A stretch of DNA of 64,000 bases from Christensenellaceae bacterium. Lineage in GTDB: Bacteria; Bacillota; Clostridia; Christensenellales; CAG-138. Under the pieces are notes generated by a model that had not been told where the DNA came from, ran no database searches, and saw nothing but the letters and a program-made list of their open reading frames with translations. Made by a program: the position numbers and the translations under genes. The stretch is taken from contig JAISKB010000012.1 of the NCBI GenBank assembly GCA_031261085.1, positions 1 to 64,000 on the forward strand. The letters are read 5' to 3'. Shown here piece after piece: positions 60,943 through 64,000 of the stretch (positions are counted from its first letter, which is position 1; each line of letters opens with the position of its first letter).

Positions 60943-63303
60943 TTGAATCAAATGAACGAATCGGTGATCGGTAAAAATATCCCCAGGAGCGATGGACACG
61001 CCAAGGTAACGGGCACCATGGTGTATCCTTCCGATGTCATCATCCCCGGCATGATGTATGGCGCGGTTTTGCGCAGCCCGCACCCGCATGCCGAAATCGT
61101 TAGCGTAGATACCTCCGAGGCCGAAAGGATGGGTGCGGTTTGCCTGACGTATGCCGACATCAACCCCATCATGTATAACGAGCGCAGCGTAAGCATACCG
61201 GCGGCCACCTACCGCGACCGCACCGTGCTGCCCAGCAAGGCGCGCCACTTTGGCGAGCCGCTTATGGCGGTGGCGGCGGATACCGAGGAGCTTGCCCACA
61301 AGGCGGTAAAGGCCATCAAGATAGAATATAAGGTGCTCGAGGCCGTGTATGACCCCGATGAAGCCATGAAAGAGGGCGCGCCGCAGCTATACGAAAATAT
61401 CTACTTGGGCGACAATAAGCTCACGGTCAAAAACAACATAGGCGTGGTGCGCAATATCGACGAAGGGGACTGCGCAGGCGGCTTTGCCCGCGCGGACCGC
61501 ATATTTGAGCATACCTTCGACCTGGAGCGCATCTACCACAACCAGCTCGAAACCAAGTGCGCCGTATGCAAGCCGGAGCCGGATGGTTCGCTGACCGTGT
61601 GGGCCACGGCGCAATCCATCCACGCGAACCGGCAGCTTTTGGCGCGCATACTCAACATGCCGCTATCCAAGCTCAACGTGGTAAGGCTGCCCTTTGGCGG
61701 CGCGTTTGGCTCTAGCATACAGGTAAACACCGTAACGCCCATCTGCGCCTGCCTGGCGCTGAAGGCGGGCCGCCCGGTGAAGCTTACCAGCGCCCGCGAA
61801 GAGGATTTTTACAGCCACCAAAAGTACCCGGCGCGCTTTACGGTAAAGATGGGCGTCACCAACGATGGCGTCATCACCGCCGCGCATGTGAAGGCGCTCA
61901 TCGACTTCGGCGCGCATCAGGTGCAGCCGCTGCCCTTCATGGGCTGTACGGCGGGCTGGTTTGCGTCGCTCTATAAATACGACGGCAACATCCGCTTCGA
62001 CGGCACGGCCGTATACACCAACAAAACCCCCTGCTGCGCCATGCAGGGCTATGGCAACCCGCAAATCAACTTTGCCATCGAGAGCATGATCGATATCATC
62101 TGCGAGGAGATGCGGTTTTCGGCGGTGGATTTCCGCCTTAAAAACTATCGCGGCATAGGCGATGAGTTTTGGGGACAAGGCCCCACCATCCGCTCCATCA
62201 TCAAGAGCTGCGGCGTGGAGCAAAGCCTGGTAGAAGGCCGCAAGATGACCGACTTCGAAAACCGCCAGCGGCCCGAAGACAGAACCGGCGATATTCGCCG
62301 CGGCTTGGGGCTTGCGCGGGGCTTCCACACCTCGGGCACGGCCGGCCCCAAAGAGGGCGAGGTTATCGATTACTCCAGCGCGCTGATTAAAATCAACGAG
62401 GATGGCTCGGTCGACCTGGTTACCCCGGTTACCGATCACGGCGGCGGAACCTGGGACGCGCTCAAAAAAATCACCGCCGAAACGCTGCAGGTGCCCTTCG
62501 ATATGGTGGGGCTTGCCCCGGCGGCCACCACCAACACCGGCTATGACGTGTGTACGCACGCAACCCGCGGGGTATATTGCGGCGGCGCGGCGGTATACCA
62601 TGTGGCCATGAAGGTAAAGGAACGCCTGCTGGAGTATGCGGGCCGCCTGATGGCGGAGCACGCCTACAACCTCGAGGTCGCCAGGCGGGATGAGCTGGGC
62701 CAGGGCGTGGTGCAGGTAAAGCACTTCCCCTCCAAGTTTATGACGATAGGGGATATAGCCAAGCAGGCGCAGATTATGAGCTGGGGCACCATCGCCTATA
62801 CCGACAGCTACCGCCAGCGCAACTGCCCGCCCTGCTTTACCACCCACTTTGTAGAGGTGGAGATTGATACCCGCACCGGCGTGATAACAGTGCCCAAGGT
62901 GCTCATATTTGGCGACTGCGGCGTGGCGCTCAACCCCGACCTGGTAAAGGGGCAGCTGATAGGCTCCTTCAACCGGGGCTTCGGCTACACGGTGTTCGAA
63001 ACCATGCCGCTCAACGAAAAAACCGGCGAGCTGATGAACAAGGGCTTGCTGACCGATTATAAAACGCCCACCTCCGCCGAAATGCCCAAGATAGAGGATG
63101 TAGAGGTCATCCTGTGCGATACCTACGAGCCCTCCGGCCCCTATGGCGCAAAGGGCATTGGCGAGGCGGCGCTGGCCTCGGTGCAGGCGGCCATCGCCAA
63201 CGCGGTATACAACGCGGTAGGCATACGCTTTTACAAGCTGCCCATCACGCCGGAGGTGCTGTTGGCGGCGCTCAAGAAAAAAGAGCAGGAGGCGGCGAAG
63301 TAA
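60943..63303 (+). CDS. xdhA: Xanthine dehydrogenase-family molybdopterin-binding subunit
   Basis: The large molybdenum-cofactor subunit of a purine-hydroxylase-type enzyme, 786 residues from TTG 60943, which has AAAGGAGAGG at 7 bp; ATG 60952 is farther than ideal. Motifs are 'NQLETKCAV', 'VVRLPFGGAFGSS' (cofactor binding), 'CCAMQGYGNPQ' and 'GPYGAKGIGEAAL' with the catalytic Glu. In well-known xanthine dehydrogenases the third motif carries Arg (FRGFG) where this has Gln, so the substrate may differ from xanthine. The FAD-subunit gene follows at once; an iron-sulfur subunit is expected beyond the window. Confidence 0.9.
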   Translation: MNQMNESVIGKNIPRSDGHAKVTGTMVYPSDVIIPGMMYGAVLRSPHPHAEIVSVDTSEAERMGAVCLTYADINPIMYNERSVSIPAATYRDRTVLPSKARHFGEPLMAVAADTEELAHKAVKAIKIEYKVLEAVYDPDEAMKEGAPQLYENIYLGDNKLTVKNNIGVVRNIDEGDCAGGFARADRIFEHTFDLERIYHNQLETKCAVCKPEPDGSLTVWATAQSIHANRQLLARILNMPLSKLNVVRLPFGGAFGSSIQVNTVTPICACLALKAGRPVKLTSAREEDFYSHQKYPARFTVKMGVTNDGVITAAHVKALIDFGAHQVQPLPFMGCTAGWFASLYKYDGNIRFDGTAVYTNKTPCCAMQGYGNPQINFAIESMIDIICEEMRFSAVDFRLKNYRGIGDEFWGQGPTIRSIIKSCGVEQSLVEGRKMTDFENRQRPEDRTGDIRRGLGLARGFHTSGTAGPKEGEVIDYSSALIKINEDGSVDLVTPVTDHGGGTWDALKKITAETLQVPFDMVGLAPAATTNTGYDVCTHATRGVYCGGAAVYHVAMKVKERLLEYAGRLMAEHAYNLEVARRDELGQGVVQVKHFPSKFMTIGDIAKQAQIMSWGTIAYTDSYRQRNCPPCFTTHFVEVEIDTRTGVITVPKVLIFGDCGVALNPDLVKGQLIGSFNRGFGYTVFETMPLNEKTGELMNKGLLTDYKTPTSAEMPKIEDVEVILCDTYEPSGPYGAKGIGEAALASVQAAIANAVYNAVGIRFYKLPITPEVLLAALKKKEQEAAK

Positions 63304-64000
63304 ATGAACACCAAAATTTTAGAAAACGAATTTGAATACAGCAAGCCGGGTTCGCTCGAAGAGGTGCTGGAGACGCTGGCTACCAAGCAAAACGTGCGCA
63401 TATTCGCGGGCGGAACCGACCTGATCGTGAAGCTTAAGCTGGGCGCCCTGCCGGATATGGAGCATATGCTGGATATCAACGGCGTGGAGGAGCTGGGCAA
63501 AATCGAAACCCGTGCGGATGGCTTGGAGATATTTGCGGGCGCCAAGCTGTGGAGCATCGAGAGCGACCGGCGGGTCGAAGAAAATTATCCGGCCCTGCGG
63601 GAGGCGATTCAGGCCATGGCCTCGATATCGGTGCGCAATATGGCGACGCTGGGCGGCAATTTTTGCAATGCTTCCCCCGTGGCGGATGCCGTGGGGCCCG
63701 TCATGTGCTATGGCGGCAAGGTGCGCATGCAGAGCAAGCGCGGCGCGCGCGAGGTAAACGCGGTGGATTTCTTCTTGGCGCCCGGCGTTTCGGTGCTCGA
63801 GAAGGGAGAGCTGCTCACCTCGGTATACCTGCCCGCGCCCAAGGCGCATACCGGCCACGCGTTCGTTAAAATGGGCCGGGTAAAGAGCGACATCGCCAAA
63901 ATCAGCATCACGGCGGTGCTGGAGCGGGAGGGGGATAGGATCGCATCCTGCCGCCTGGCGATGGGCTCGGTGGCGGCAAGGCCGCTGTTCCTCAAAGCTA
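63304..64000 (+). CDS. xdhB: Xanthine dehydrogenase-family FAD-binding subunit (3' truncated by window)
   Basis: Open to the last base and therefore missing from the ORF track. ATG 63304 comes directly after the stop of the large subunit. The FAD-domain motifs 'RIFAGGTDLIVKLKLG' and 'SISVRNMATLGGNFCNASPVAD' are clear, followed by the start of the CO-dehydrogenase-flavoprotein C-terminal domain. About 232 codons are visible of a usual 280-290. It passes electrons between the Mo/FeS subunits and NAD or another carrier. Confidence 0.92.
   Translation, partial: MNTKILENEFEYSKPGSLEEVLETLATKQNVRIFAGGTDLIVKLKLGALPDMEHMLDINGVEELGKIETRADGLEIFAGAKLWSIESDRRVEENYPALREAIQAMASISVRNMATLGGNFCNASPVADAVGPVMCYGGKVRMQSKRGAREVNAVDFFLAPGVSVLEKGELLTSVYLPAPKAHTGHAFVKMGRVKSDIAKISITAVLEREGDRIASCRLAMGSVAARPLFLKA

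Overview
The window looks like a chromosomal segment of a GC-rich, anaerobic, probably gut-associated member of the Bacillota (class Clostridia; a Christensenellales- or Oscillospirales-like lineage is my inference). The evidence is a Gram-positive PolC replicase, the gene order rpsB-tsf-pyrH-frr-uppS-cdsA-dxr-rseP-ispG-polC / rimP-nusA-ylxR-ylxQ-infB-rbfA-nrnA-truB-ribF-rpsO, a HisZ-dependent short HisG, sortase-type surface proteins and an anaerobic nucleobase-catabolism locus. I see no rRNA, tRNA, CRISPR array or transposase.

Layout. 0-0.9 kb: a low-GC tail of a DUF1697 gene and a small membrane protein. 1-24.2 kb: the translation / isoprenoid / replication supercluster, all on +, interrupted only by a secreted PPKTG-anchored protein (14.3-15.5 kb). 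24.4-33.7 kb: an accessory zone with a ComEC-like metallo-hydrolase, two tandem paralogous surface proteins with a duplicated promoter region and a decayed third copy between them, an acyl-carrier-like protein without its serine, an MFS transporter, an SDR, a Tim44-like membrane protein and a DEDDh exonuclease. 33.8-42.2 kb: a complete histidine operon (hisZ-G-D-C-B-H-A-F-IE plus a PHP histidinol phosphatase) behind a near-consensus promoter. 42.3-43.3 kb: an Imm17-like protein and an unknown partner. 43.5-48.3 kb (minus strand): a compact operon of scaffold-like protein, N4-gp56 major capsid protein, two small proteins, a collagen-like fibre, an NlpC/P60-SH3 lysin and a holin. It has its own promoter, a two-hairpin leader and a terminator, but no terminase, portal, tail or integrase.

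48.4-64 kb: a nucleobase/ureide catabolism region. It holds an 8-oxoguanine deaminase divergent from a LysR regulator, then carbamate kinase, an aspartate-carbamoyltransferase-type enzyme and a dihydroorotase/allantoinase-type cyclic amidohydrolase, then a five-gene branched-chain-amino-acid-type ABC importer, then the molybdenum and FAD subunits of a xanthine-dehydrogenase-family enzyme (the latter cut by the window end). Together they suggest import of a purine/pyrimidine-type compound, redox conversion, ring opening to a ureido acid, phosphorolysis to carbamoyl phosphate and ATP formation by carbamate kinase. The first and last steps are seen as genes; the linkage is inference.

The most unusual points are a PolC whose proofreading exonuclease motifs are destroyed, the capsid-lysis operon without packaging or tail genes, the carbamoyl-phosphate energy module beside purine enzymes, the tandem surface-protein loci with helically phased AGTAA(C) repeats, the serine-less ACP, and a dispersed family of GC-rich palindromic intergenic elements.
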